A DNA stretch of 64,000 bases from Terrisporobacter petrolearius (GCF_032598785.1 NZ_CP102984.1); one strand, 5' to 3'; counted from the stretch's first letter, positions 1 through 8,763 are shown. Program-made: numbers and translations. Notes: generated by a model not told the origin, from the sequence alone.

Positions 1-1364
1 TAAGTAGCTTTTTATAATTAGAGATATCTTTTATTTCAATTAAGCTAATTTCCTCATTATCTTCGATAAATTTTATTCTGTCTATAAATAACGAAATTTC
101 TTTACTTTCATCATCAATATAATTTATTTCACCTTTTGTAGCGCTATTAAGAATAATGTTTTTTATATCACTATTATCTAAGTCTATATCTAATTTATTA
201 TTATTATAAATTATCTCTTTGTTTTTCTCTAATATTATAGAGTATGGTATATTTTCAACTATTTTTTTATATTTCACATCATTTTCTTGTATTTTCAATG
301 CCATTTTCTTTTCATATGTTATATCAGATAATATACAAATCACTTTTGAAGATTCATATTCATCATATAATGAAAATACACATTCAAAAATCCTACCATC
401 TTTTATTGTTACTTCTGTAATTACACTTTCACTATAATACCTTGAATCTTCTATACTTTTTAAAAATTTTTCTTTTTCTATCATATTGTCATTTAAAAAG
501 TCATCCAGTTTAATTGCTGTATGGTAATCCTTATATGAGTTAAACATAGTTTTAAAAACAACATCATTATTAATTATGTAGTTATCTTCATCAATTAATA
601 GAGCACTTTTCTTAAACTGCCCCAGAAGAATATGAAGATTCTTCTCTTTTAAATCATAGTCTTCTTGTAGTATTTTATTAACCATTCTATAATTATTTAA
701 TCTTTCATCATATAATTTCATATTTATAGCACTTCTATTTAAACTACTTTCTGTTTTAGAATATTTAATATTAGGCTGCTCAATATAAATTATGTAAGTC
801 TTAAAGAATATAAGTAAAACAATTAATAAATCTAGAATTATATTGCTATATATAAGCCAGTTAATAACATGACTTTGAAGTACTAAAATAAAATTAATAA
901 TATAATATAAGGAAATAGTTTGTATTACCTTAGGATATTTACTATAAAACACGTATATATTTCCTATAATAAGACTTATAATCATAAAATTATTTAAGTT
1001 AGCATATACATTATTAAGACTTAAATAAAATGAAAATATACAAGTTCCATAATTTATTAAAAAAATAATTTTTCCATATAAACTAAACTTTTCATCATCA
1101 GATATAAGATAAAACAGTATTAATAGTATTATATCTCCTACCAGAAACATATAAAATAAATTATAATCATTAGCAATTATAGTATTTGTTGCTATTTTTT
1201 TTAAATAATAGCATATTTTCATTGTTAGAATTGTACCTATTAATACTAATTGAATTATATTTTTATTACTTTTTCTAGTACCTATACTAGATAAAATAAT
1301 AAAAAAAACACATAAGAATAAAGAAATCGTTAGTGTATTCAAATTTACAATAAAACCATTCATT
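1..1364 (-). pseudogene. Membrane PAS sensor protein, 3' end off the window, with an N-terminal frameshift
   Basis: Reading leftward from an ATG at 1364 (behind a G-rich ribosome-binding site) gives MNGFIVNLNTLTISF and then a TAG after about 25 codons. The +1 frame is open from there to base 1 and encodes several hydrophobic segments followed by soluble sequence with PAS-like stretches (for example FKKSALLIDEDNYIINNDV). Removing one T from the T8 run (A8 at 1301-1308) joins the two frames into a smooth hydrophobic N-terminus, so a +1 indel in that homopolymer is the simplest explanation. The layout (membrane head, then PAS) matches the gene 23 bp upstream, with which it is probably co-transcribed, so it is likely a paralogue. 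The C-terminal output domain lies outside the window. It could be a true pseudogene, a phase-variable gene, a sequencing error, or translated from an internal ATG. Confidence 0.6.
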
Positions 1365-1387
1365 ACTCCCCCCCCTATTTTTAAGCC

Positions 1388-3784
1388 TTAAGCTAGATAT
1401 ATATCAGAAAACTCCAAGTCAATAGATTCTCTATCTATTATAATATTTTCAAGTTTATGCTTATTCTCTTTAGTATTTTCTAAGTAATTACCTTTAAGAA
1501 TTACTTCAAATTTACTTCCATATCCTATTTTGCTGTTAACTTGAATCTTTGCATGATGAACCAAAGCTAACTTTTTAACAAGATATAATCCAACCCCCGT
1601 TCCTTCTGCAGTTCTAGATAAGGATCTATTAACTTGCTCAAAGTTTTCAAAAATAAAGTCAATCTTATTACTAGGTATTCCACTACCGTTGTCTTTAATG
1701 GCTATTGTTATATCCTTTTTATCTACTTTTAATAAAACTTTTATTTTTCCACCTTTTTCAGTAAATTTTATTGCATTTGACAGTAAATTAAGTATAATTT
1801 TTTCAATTTTTTCTTTATCCATAAAAATTAGGACTTCTCTTTTATTACTTTCAAATGATATATCTAAATTTTTAGGTTTTGTATATTCTTTACATAATAG
1901 AACAAGCTCTTCTAAATATTTGACTATGTCATAAACTTTATAATCTCTGTAGTATATACCTGCCTCTATCTTACTTATTTCTTCTATATTATTTAGCAGT
2001 CTCTTTAATCTGTAAGAGTTCTGTTTAACTGTTTTAGTATAACTTCTTACTCCATCATAATTATATATATCTTTATTGTTATCTAAAAATTTATTAATTT
2101 CAAATATAGTGTTTATAGGTTTCTTTATAATAGAAGAAGCCCTTGTTAAAAATTCAGTTTTAAACTTATTTCTTTCTTTTATCATTTGCAGTTTATTATA
2201 TACACTTTCTAATTGTTGCTCAATTTCTAAATCCCTTACTATAACAAGTAGATTATCTTGTTTTGGTACTTGTTCAATTGCTATTGATATTTTTTTATTT
2301 TTTTCTTGATTCATATAAAAAGTTTTGAAATTAATCTCTTCATTATTGTCTAAATATGTATCTATTATTTTATTAAAATTATCCACTCCCATATCTTTTA
2401 GTATTCTCATCATGTATTTATTAGTATATACTTGTTTTTTTGTATACTTATTAACTAATATAATTCCTTCTGGCAAAGTTTGAATTAACCCATAATAGGT
2501 CTCTTTATTTTCATCAAGTTTATTCAATGCAACTTCATGTTCCGTGCAATCACTCACAATACTTAATATCATTTTTTTACCATTTAGTCGGAAGGTTGAT
2601 GAGATAAAATCTATAATTTTTCCATTTTCCAATTCAAGTTGGCTCTTTTCTTGATCTTTAACACCATTTTTCAAAGTAAATATATTATGTAAAAATTCAT
2701 CCTTACTATCTTTACTTATTCTTTTTTCTAACTTATCCATAGTCCACACATTTTTTATAGATGAATCTAAATCAAAAATATCTAGTCCTATTTTATTAAT
2801 ATAACTAATATTTTCTCCATCATGAATAAGTACACCATCACTTAATATATCCATTAAAGTTTTGTATCTTAATTCACTTTTTTTCAATTTATCTTCTTCA
2901 AGGGATATTTCAGTAATATCTTTTAATTCACATATTATTCTTTCTCCACCTTCAAAATAATCTTTTACTAAAACTAACTTATACTTCTTATTAACAAATT
3001 CTATTTGTAAAAAATTTTCTTTGCCAAAATCCATCTTACTTATTTGGTTAAATATTTTTTTAGGATCCTTATTTAGCTCATTACTTATAAAGTCACTAAA
3101 GTCAAAATTTTTAACATTATAATTATTTTCTATTATGAATTCATCAAAGTACTTATTTTTAAAAATACATTTATAATTAGATGCGTTCAAAATTATTATT
3201 GGTATATTAATTACTTCAACAATACTAGACAGCTTATCATTAACAGTTTTAATTTCTTCCCTTATATAACTTTGAACATAAATTTCATCTTCTATTTCTT
3301 TTATTGTTCTTGATATATATTGCTTATTCATACGAAATTTGTTTTTGTTCAATTCATTTTCTTTATGTTTTATGTATATAACATTAATACATATAATGCT
3401 TAAAATACATAAGTTAATTAATATTTCATATATTCCATCCATGGTCATCGAACCATAAAGTGACGTATATGCTAGCCCAATAGTAAACACTATAGGAATG
3501 ATGTATTTTTTCAAATTACTTTTATTTTTTATTTTTATTTTAAATAATATAAGAAGTTTTAAAAAAATTATTACAAATGATATTTCAGCAGTATAATTCA
3601 TTATTGATCTAATATTATATTGTTTTAATTGAATTATTAGTAGCTCTAAGATAAATAATGGCATTATTATAAACATACTTTTGTCTTTTGATATTTTATA
3701 TATAAACATTAACGAAACTGGTATAGCAATATTAGTAATAATTTTTGACAAATACAGTAATTCACTATATTCATTCAGAATCAT
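1388..3784 (-). CDS. Membrane PAS sensor histidine kinase lacking the canonical phosphoacceptor His
   Basis: About 798 residues. The first 150 or so hold five or six membrane segments; PAS-like repeats follow, then a DHp-like helix pair and a C-terminal HATPase_c domain. The ATPase domain is intact: N box (KIILNLLSNAIKF), G1 (DNGSGIP) and G2 (GTGVGL). In the H box the usual SHELRTPLN is replaced by SSIIKKPIN, so both the His and the acidic residue after it are gone. I chose the start at 3784 because it follows GGGGGGAG at 3789-3796; an upstream in-frame start would add 24 residues with no such signal. No response regulator is adjacent, so it is an orphan, and it sits next to sigK. An orphan kinase-like protein near sporulation genes could act on Spo0A (as a phosphatase or inhibitor, given the missing His), but that is inference. 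Confidence 0.8.
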   Translation of the reverse strand: MILNEYSELLYLSKIITNIAIPVSLMFIYKISKDKSMFIIMPLFILELLIIQLKQYNIRSIMNYTAEISFVIIFLKLLILFKIKIKNKSNLKKYIIPIVFTIGLAYTSLYGSMTMDGIYEILINLCILSIICINVIYIKHKENELNKNKFRMNKQYISRTIKEIEDEIYVQSYIREEIKTVNDKLSSIVEVINIPIIILNASNYKCIFKNKYFDEFIIENNYNVKNFDFSDFISNELNKDPKKIFNQISKMDFGKENFLQIEFVNKKYKLVLVKDYFEGGERIICELKDITEISLEEDKLKKSELRYKTLMDILSDGVLIHDGENISYINKIGLDIFDLDSSIKNVWTMDKLEKRISKDSKDEFLHNIFTLKNGVKDQEKSQLELENGKIIDFISSTFRLNGKKMILSIVSDCTEHEVALNKLDENKETYYGLIQTLPEGIILVNKYTKKQVYTNKYMMRILKDMGVDNFNKIIDTYLDNNEEINFKTFYMNQEKNKKISIAIEQVPKQDNLLVIVRDLEIEQQLESVYNKLQMIKERNKFKTEFLTRASSIIKKPINTIFEINKFLDNNKDIYNYDGVRSYTKTVKQNSYRLKRLLNNIEEISKIEAGIYYRDYKVYDIVKYLEELVLLCKEYTKPKNLDISFESNKREVLIFMDKEKIEKIILNLLSNAIKFTEKGGKIKVLLKVDKKDITIAIKDNGSGIPSNKIDFIFENFEQVNRSLSRTAEGTGVGLYLVKKLALVHHAKIQVNSKIGYGSKFEVILKGNYLENTKENKHKLENIIIDRESIDLEFSDIYLA

Positions 3785-3926
3785 AAAGCTCCCCCCTTTA
3801 TAGTATGACAGCAGTAATAACTTATTTATTTGTAAATTACATACACCTTTATCCATTACTAAAAAACACGATTCTTGAGTATAAACTTCATATTTTTTTC
3901 TCTTTTTTTATCATATAAGTTATATT

Positions 3927-3954
3927 ATCATAATTATATTAAATATTTTGTCAA
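3927..3954 (-). promoter_or_regulatory. Sigma-A type promoter of the orphan sensor kinase pair
   Basis: On the minus strand TTGACA (3949-3954) is followed after 16 bases by TATGAT (3927-3932), about 140 bp upstream of the sensor kinase start. The -35 is a perfect consensus. It would drive the two-gene sensor unit separately from sigK, whose terminator lies just upstream. Confidence 0.6.
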
Positions 3955-3987
3955 TTTATGGATATAAGTAAAAAAGTTATGTACGAC

Positions 3988-4014
3988 AAAAAAAGCCTTA
4001 TTTAAGGCTTTTTT
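3988..4014 (-). terminator. Rho-independent terminator of sigK
   Basis: The perfect stem AAGCCTT / AAGGCTT with a four-base loop is followed on the minus strand by a T run. The stem overlaps the sigK stop codon (3998-4000). Confidence 0.85.
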
Positions 4015-4648
4015 CTGATTTTAGTTCTTTTCTCAACTTTTTAAGAGCTTTTTTTTCAATTCTTGATACATAAGAACGTGATATGTTAAGTTTTTGAGAT
4101 ATTTCTCGTTGGGTTTTATATCCCAAAGGTGTAAGTCCATATCTTAATTGAATAATTTCTTTTTCTCGATCTGTGAGAATTTTATCCAACTTTTCATAAA
4201 GCTTACTTATTTGTACTTTTAATTCAACCTGGTCTATTACATAATCAGGTTCAGTACCTAATATATCTATTAAGCTAATGGAATTCCCTTCCTTATCTAC
4301 ACCAATAGGGTCTTGAAGAGAAACTTGCACCTTATTCTTCTTATTAGTTCTGATATTCATTAGAATTTCATTTTCTATACACTTAGATGCATAAGTTGCT
4401 AGTCTTGTTCCCTTGTCTACTTTAAATGTCTCTATGGCCTTAATTAAACCAATGGTCCCTATTGATATAAGATCATCTTGGTCCTCATTAGAGTTATTAT
4501 ATTTTTTTGCTATATGAGCAACTAATCTCATGTTTCTCTCTATTAAAACTTCCTTCGCTTCTCTATTGTTCTCGTTTTTTAATAAAGATAAATAATGTAT
4601 CTCTTCTTCAGGGGTTAATGGTTTTTCGAATGATTTTAGAATAGTCAA
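3998..4648 (-). CDS. sigK: RNA polymerase sporulation sigma factor K
   Basis: Late mother-cell sigma factor directing spore cortex and coat gene transcription. Sigma-70 region 2 (DLISIGTIGLIKAIETF, ATYASKCIENEILM) and region 4 with its helix-turn-helix (TQREISQKLNISRSYVSRIE) are complete, and the linker DPIGVDKEGNSISLIDILG is typical of SigK rather than SigE. I take the start at TTG 4648, downstream of a G-rich ribosome-binding site at about 4653-4660; a GTG at 4675 is an alternative nine codons longer. With either start there is no hydrophobic pro-sequence of the B. subtilis pro-sigma-K type, and the frame is uninterrupted, with no skin-like element. The start codon lies inside the 3' arm of a 12 bp inverted repeat. 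About 217 residues. Confidence 0.93.
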   Translation of the reverse strand: MTILKSFEKPLTPEEEIHYLSLLKNENNREAKEVLIERNMRLVAHIAKKYNNSNEDQDDLISIGTIGLIKAIETFKVDKGTRLATYASKCIENEILMNIRTNKKNKVQVSLQDPIGVDKEGNSISLIDILGTEPDYVIDQVELKVQISKLYEKLDKILTDREKEIIQLRYGLTPLGYKTQREISQKLNISRSYVSRIEKKALKKLRKELKSEKSLK

Positions 4649-4716
4649 CAGGCCACCCCCTTTTTTAGGTGTCACTCTAAATTATATGAAAGTGACCTGG
4701 TAAAGTTGACTATTCT
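4638..4716 (-). promoter_or_regulatory. Inverted repeat and sporulation-type promoter enclosing the sigK start
   Basis: Perfect 12 bp arms AGAATAGTCAAC (4638-4649) and GTTGACTATTCT (4705-4716) flank 55 bp. In the mRNA sense, the upstream arm starts about 10 nt after the PBP stop codon and the downstream arm includes the TTG start of sigK. A nested repeat GTCACT / AGTGAC (4671-4676, 4691-4696) surrounds CATATAAT (4681-4688), which resembles a sigma-E/K -10; an AC pair 16 bases upstream would fit a sigma-K -35. A transcript from that promoter would start near 4674 and lack the upstream arm. The repeat is directly visible; the promoter and the gating role are inference. Confidence 0.5.
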
Positions 4717-4725
4717 TTATTAAAT

Positions 4726-6387
4726 TTATTTTAAATTTTCACAGATTTCTTTAAAAGTTTGAGTTGCTGATTTACTTTCCTTTTCTGTTCCTTCAATTAT
4801 GATTGTTATTGCATATTTAGGATTTATTTCTGGATAAAAACCTGTAATCCATCCATGAGATATATCCTTCCCGTTTAAACTACTTTGAGCAGTACCTGTT
4901 TTTACACCACATCCACCTTGTAAATTAGATAATGCTTTTGCTGTACCATCCTTTGATACTTTCATCATCATGTTTTTAATTCTAGTCATAGTGTATGGAG
5001 ATATTATCTCTGATTTTTTATTAGGTTTGTACTCTTTTATAGTGACTTTCTTATTATTTATAATGCTATCATACATATATAGTGGAATATATGTTCCATT
5101 ATTAGCTATTGCTTGGGTAAGTTGATTAATTTGAAGTGGAGTAAACTCTATATTAGCCTGACCAATTGCCAAATTACTAAGAGCTATTTTTTCAGGTATT
5201 TTAGAATCTTTCTCTTCATCTATTCCTATATCCACTTTTTCATCTAAATGAAGTGTTTTTATAGCTTCAAATATTTTTTCACTACCTACTCGTTTTGCTA
5301 TATCATAAAATGCACAGTTACAAGAATTAGCTAATGCGTCGCTAACATCTTCTAAACCATGGGCCACATTATTATTGCAATTTAAAACTTTACCGGAAGT
5401 CCCAATCTGCGCACTTCCATTACAGTTATATCTGTAATTTTCATCTATTGCATTATTTTCAAGTGCTGCATATAATACTACTAGTTTAAATACAGATCCT
5501 GGAGGATATGTAACAGCTAGAGCTCTATTTTGTAGCTCACCTTTTGTACTATCACTATAATCAGATATTTCATTTTGATTAAAGTTTGGTCTAGAACACA
5601 TTGCTAAAATTTCACCAGTTTTAATATCTGATATTATTACTGAGCTGGGGTTTTCTTCTTTATCCATAATTTTTTCTACTTTTTCTTGTATTCTAGAATC
5701 TATGCTTATTTTAAGATGTGAAGAATTTTCTCCACTTGAGCTTTCTTCAATACTACCTTTTAAATAATTAAGACCTTTGTTATTCACACCTGCTTTAAAT
5801 ACAGATACATAATTCCTATTGCTATCTTTTAGTTCTTCATTCATATATTTTTCTATACCACTAACTCCATTATTTTCTGATTTTTTTACGTACCCTATTA
5901 AATGAGTTAGTAGACTATTATCTGAATATCTAATAGTTTTTTCTTTTACTGAAATGTTTTTTTCTTTTAATTCGTCTATTTTACTTTCATCAATATAATC
6001 AATGTCTATTTCTATAATTTCATTTGATAACTGTTCTTGTACTTCCTTATAAATATCTTCTTCAGTTAATTTTGTTGCTTTTTTTATAAGAGACACATTT
6101 TGATAATTACCGCTTATTATATCTTTTGGTACAAGTAATACTTTAGTTTCTTTCTTATCTGTAAGGGGTAAATTATTTCTATCATAAATTATCCCCCTTC
6201 CACTATTTAAATTTATCGTTTCTAAACTTTGTCTCTCTACCTTACTTTCATATTCTTTATTTTTAAATATTGCCAAATTTGAAATTTCATAAGTTAGATA
6301 AGCACACAATAATAAAAAAACAATAAAAAAACAATTTATTCTTCTTCTTATTAATTTATTCGATGTATTTTTTTTCTTCCTTGTCAT
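4726..6387 (-). CDS. Class B penicillin-binding protein, sporulation-associated type
   Basis: Peptidoglycan DD-transpeptidase anchored by one N-terminal membrane segment (residues about 14-33). The dimerisation region is followed by the transpeptidase domain with the three active-site motifs: SxxK (SVFK in TYPPGSVFKL), SxN (SCN in ALANSCNCAF) and KTG (GVKTGTAQ). At 553 residues it lacks C-terminal PASTA domains, unlike B. subtilis SpoVD. It lies 77 bp upstream of sigK; the homologous pair in C. difficile, as I recall it, is a PBP implicated in sporulation next to sigK, so a role in cortex or asymmetric septum synthesis is likely. Clear ribosome-binding site (AAGAGGTGA) before ATG 6387. Confidence 0.85.
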   Translation of the reverse strand: MTRKKKNTSNKLIRRRINCFFIVFLLLCAYLTYEISNLAIFKNKEYESKVERQSLETINLNSGRGIIYDRNNLPLTDKKETKVLLVPKDIISGNYQNVSLIKKATKLTEEDIYKEVQEQLSNEIIEIDIDYIDESKIDELKEKNISVKEKTIRYSDNSLLTHLIGYVKKSENNGVSGIEKYMNEELKDSNRNYVSVFKAGVNNKGLNYLKGSIEESSSGENSSHLKISIDSRIQEKVEKIMDKEENPSSVIISDIKTGEILAMCSRPNFNQNEISDYSDSTKGELQNRALAVTYPPGSVFKLVVLYAALENNAIDENYRYNCNGSAQIGTSGKVLNCNNNVAHGLEDVSDALANSCNCAFYDIAKRVGSEKIFEAIKTLHLDEKVDIGIDEEKDSKIPEKIALSNLAIGQANIEFTPLQINQLTQAIANNGTYIPLYMYDSIINNKKVTIKEYKPNKKSEIISPYTMTRIKNMMMKVSKDGTAKALSNLQGGCGVKTGTAQSSLNGKDISHGWITGFYPEINPKYAITIIIEGTEKESKSATQTFKEICENLK

Positions 6388-6490
6388 TCAATCACCTCTT
6401 ATCATTTGTAATTATTTTTGACAACTAAAAGAAAAAAAATACTGTAATGGTAAATTTTTGTACTTAAATAATGTAATTATTTTTTAGCAC

Positions 6491-6516
6491 AAAAAAAGCT
6501 TACTATTGCAAGCTTT
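6491..6516 (-). terminator. Terminator of the MarR gene
   Basis: Stem AAAGCTT (6495-6501) / AAGCTTT (6510-6516), followed on the minus strand by a T run; the stem overlaps the stop codon of the MarR-family gene. Confidence 0.7.
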
Positions 6517-6958
6517 CATATTTTCTTTCAAAGAACCTAATTGCTTTTCCTAGAAATTTTGTATATATTTCTAAATCTTCGCCTTTAAACTCTTCTAATA
6601 TTGCGTCTATCATTTCTTTATGGAAAATACTATGCACGTTAAATACTTCTTCTCCTTTTTCTGTCAAATTAACAAGCACTACCCTTCTATCTTCTTCAAT
6701 CCTTTTTCTTTCTACGTAACCTTTTTTAATAAGTCTATTTATTGCTGTAGTCAATGTTCCAACGGTTATTCTCAAATTATGAGCAATTTCTCCCATTGTT
6801 CTATTTCCTTCTTTACCTATGGCTTCTATAGTGTGTATTTCTGTAATAGACAAATTAGCAAATTCAGTATTTTTCATAGCTTTTTCTTCAATATGTAAAA
6901 TGTCATTGAACAATTGTACTAACAATTTATTTAAAATTTCCTCTTTTTTATTTTCCAT
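6503..6958 (-). CDS. MarR-family transcriptional regulator
   Basis: 151 residues with the family's winged helix-turn-helix: a recognition region around residues 55-80 (MGEIAHNLRITVGTLTTAIN) followed by the wing EEDRRVVLVNLTEKG. It probably acts as a homodimeric repressor. It is monocistronic, with its own promoter and terminator, and a perfect TTATAA-N5-TTATAA palindrome overlaps its -10, suggesting autoregulation. In Firmicutes related MarR proteins (FabT type) control fatty acid genes, but no fab gene is nearby, so the regulon is unknown. Confidence 0.85.
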   Translation of the reverse strand: MENKKEEILNKLLVQLFNDILHIEEKAMKNTEFANLSITEIHTIEAIGKEGNRTMGEIAHNLRITVGTLTTAINRLIKKGYVERKRIEEDRRVVLVNLTEKGEEVFNVHSIFHKEMIDAILEEFKGEDLEIYTKFLGKAIRFFERKYESLQ

Positions 6959-6982
6959 AATTTATACTCTCCGTCCTTTATA

Positions 6983-7021
6983 TTATAAATGTATTATAAT
7001 AAATTTTTAGGTTTAATTCAA
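6983..7021 (-). promoter_or_regulatory. Promoter and palindromic operator of the MarR gene
   Basis: TTGAAT (7016-7021), 17 bases, then TATAAT (6993-6998) on the minus strand. The palindrome TTATAA-N5-TTATAA (6983-6999) overlaps the -10 and the start of transcription, as expected for an autorepressor site of a MarR dimer. The rest of the interval to 7129 shows nothing else. Confidence 0.6.
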
Positions 7022-7128
7022 TTACTACCATTCATATTTAATTTTTATAATAATACATTGATATTTTATTGTTACCTCATACTCTTTACTTATAATACCC
7101 ATAAATATTGTCTAATAATTACAATATT

Positions 7129-7164
7129 AAAAAATGCACATTTATTTTCATAATTGTGCACTTT
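7129..7164 (-). terminator. Terminator of the trhP operon
   Basis: Arms AAAGTGCACA and TGTGCATTTT (minus strand) pair over ten positions with one G-U, followed by a T run. It lies just after the stop codon of the U32 gene. Confidence 0.7.
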
Positions 7165-7171
7165 AATATCA

Positions 7172-8101
7172 TTACTTAGTATAGTCTATATTTTCTTCTA
7201 AATAAAATCCAGTTGTTAAATCCCTATGATCTATATTTTTTAGTTCTTCTAACCAATTTTTATCAAATTGCCAGTTATCTGGATTATTTATAAATTCATC
7301 AATAGCTTTTCTATATACTTTTATTACTTTTTCAGTATACTCATTAGATTTAAGGTGCCCTTCTATAGTTAAAGTTGTAACACCAGATTTAATAAGTTCT
7401 GGTATAAATTCAATCATGCACAAGTCTTTTGCTCCATAGAAGATAGTACCACCTTCATCTTCGTATATTGGACAGTATTGACCTGGCCTTTTTTCTTCCA
7501 CTAAATTATAATGTTTTTCCTCATCATATTTTCCAGCCTCTTTACTCGTCATATAGTTGGATAATAGCCTTCTTCCTGAGTATGACATTACCATTGAACC
7601 ATGAACAAAAGCTTCTATTTCTAAATCTAATGGCGCATTTTTTCTTATTTCAATTATGTCCTTAAGTGCAAGCTCTTTAGCAATTACAACCCTTTTAACA
7701 CCTAAGTCATAATAAAATCTTGCTGTTTCATAGTTATAAATATTAGCTTGTATTCCCATATGAACTTTCATATTAGGTGTCACTTTTCTAACTATTTCTA
7801 AAGTACCTGGCTCACACAAAATTAATCCATCTACTTTTATATCATTTAACTTTAATAAATATTCTTCTAACTTAACAAAGTCATTGTTGTGTGGTAATAA
7901 AGATATAGTTACATAAACCTTTTTATTTCTTTCATGAGCAAATTTTATACCTTCTTCTAATTCTTCCATAGAAAATTTATTTGAAATAGTATCCATTCCG
8001 AAAGTTTGCCCACCTATATATACACTATCTGCTCCACTTTCAAGAGCAACTTTCAATCCTGCCAAATCTTTTGCAAAGGATGATAATTCTAAGTTTAACA
8101 T
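7172..8101 (-). CDS. trhP: U32-family peptidase-like protein, tRNA U34 hydroxylation (TrhP-type)
   Basis: 309 residues of the peptidase U32 family. Conserved features seen: the N-terminal ESGADSVYIGG, the central EAFVHGSMVMSYSGRRLLSNY and the Cys of QYCPIYED. In B. subtilis the yrrN/yrrO products make 5-hydroxyuridine at tRNA position 34, which TrmR then methylates. Here the gene directly follows trmR, with which it overlaps (TAATG). The length matches the shorter B. subtilis protein; the longer second U32 protein is not adjacent. The assignment to TrhP rests on family and neighbours. A true protease role is unlikely. Confidence 0.8.
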   Translation of the reverse strand: MLNLELSSFAKDLAGLKVALESGADSVYIGGQTFGMDTISNKFSMEELEEGIKFAHERNKKVYVTISLLPHNNDFVKLEEYLLKLNDIKVDGLILCEPGTLEIVRKVTPNMKVHMGIQANIYNYETARFYYDLGVKRVVIAKELALKDIIEIRKNAPLDLEIEAFVHGSMVMSYSGRRLLSNYMTSKEAGKYDEEKHYNLVEEKRPGQYCPIYEDEGGTIFYGAKDLCMIEFIPELIKSGVTTLTIEGHLKSNEYTEKVIKVYRKAIDEFINNPDNWQFDKNWLEELKNIDHRDLTTGFYLEENIDYTK

Positions 8102-8763
8102 TATTCTTCAACCCTTTCCGCTTCCTTGTAACTTAGAGCTACTCCATCTCCAATTGGTATTAATGATGTATTTAAGTAGTCACAATTACATATATAATCT
8201 AAATAATTTCTCATTCTTTTTACAATAGTTTTTTTTCTTCTCATTACAAGAGCATCGTCAGCAATCATACCTTTATAAAGGATATTATCCGAAATTAAAA
8301 GACCATCAACTTTAAGTTTATCTATTACTAAATCATAGAATAATTTATATTGACCTTTAGCTGCATCTAAGAAAATCATATCAAATTCGCCTTCAACATT
8401 TTTTAATAATTCTTCCGCGTCTCCTTCTAATAAGGTAATATTATTATCAAATCCTGATTTTTCAAAGTTTTTCTTTGCTTGTTCAATCATTTTTTCGTTT
8501 CTCTCTACTGTTATTATCTTAGCTTCTCCATTTGTAGAAGTTGAAAATAAAATAGATGAATACCCTATAGCACAACCTACTTCCAGTATATTCTTTGGCT
8601 TTTGAACTTTTAATAAAACTTTTAATAAGTCTGATACTTCTTTATGTACAATTGGCACATTATACTCAGCTGCATATTCTTCTAATTCTTTTAATAATCC
8701 ATCTTTGTCTTTTAGTGTTTCTCTTATATATCTTTCAACTTCATTATTTACAATATTACTCAA
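8101..8763 (-). CDS. trmR: tRNA 5-hydroxyuridine O-methyltransferase
   Basis: Class I SAM-dependent O-methyltransferase, about 220 residues. Motif I is LEVGCAIGYSSILF, and the catalytic metal-binding region DMIFLDAAKGQY is typical of the catechol-OMT-like YrrM family. It converts ho5U34 of tRNA to mo5U, widening wobble decoding. I prefer the TTG start at 8763, eight bases after AAGGAG; the upstream GTG at 8772 abuts the ribosome-binding site. Order mltG-trmR-trhP is as in B. subtilis yrrL-yrrM-yrrN. Confidence 0.85.
   Translation of the reverse strand: MSNIVNNEVERYIRETLKDKDGLLKELEEYAAEYNVPIVHKEVSDLLKVLLKVQKPKNILEVGCAIGYSSILFSTSTNGEAKIITVERNEKMIEQAKKNFEKSGFDNNITLLEGDAEELLKNVEGEFDMIFLDAAKGQYKLFYDLVIDKLKVDGLLISDNILYKGMIADDALVMRRKKTIVKRMRNYLDYICNCDYLNTSLIPIGDGVALSYKEAERVEE

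Noticed and set aside
3980..3992. 0A-box-like TTTGTCGTA near the sensor kinase promoter
   Set aside because: One mismatch in the core, and it overlaps the T run of the sigK terminator, so chance is likely.
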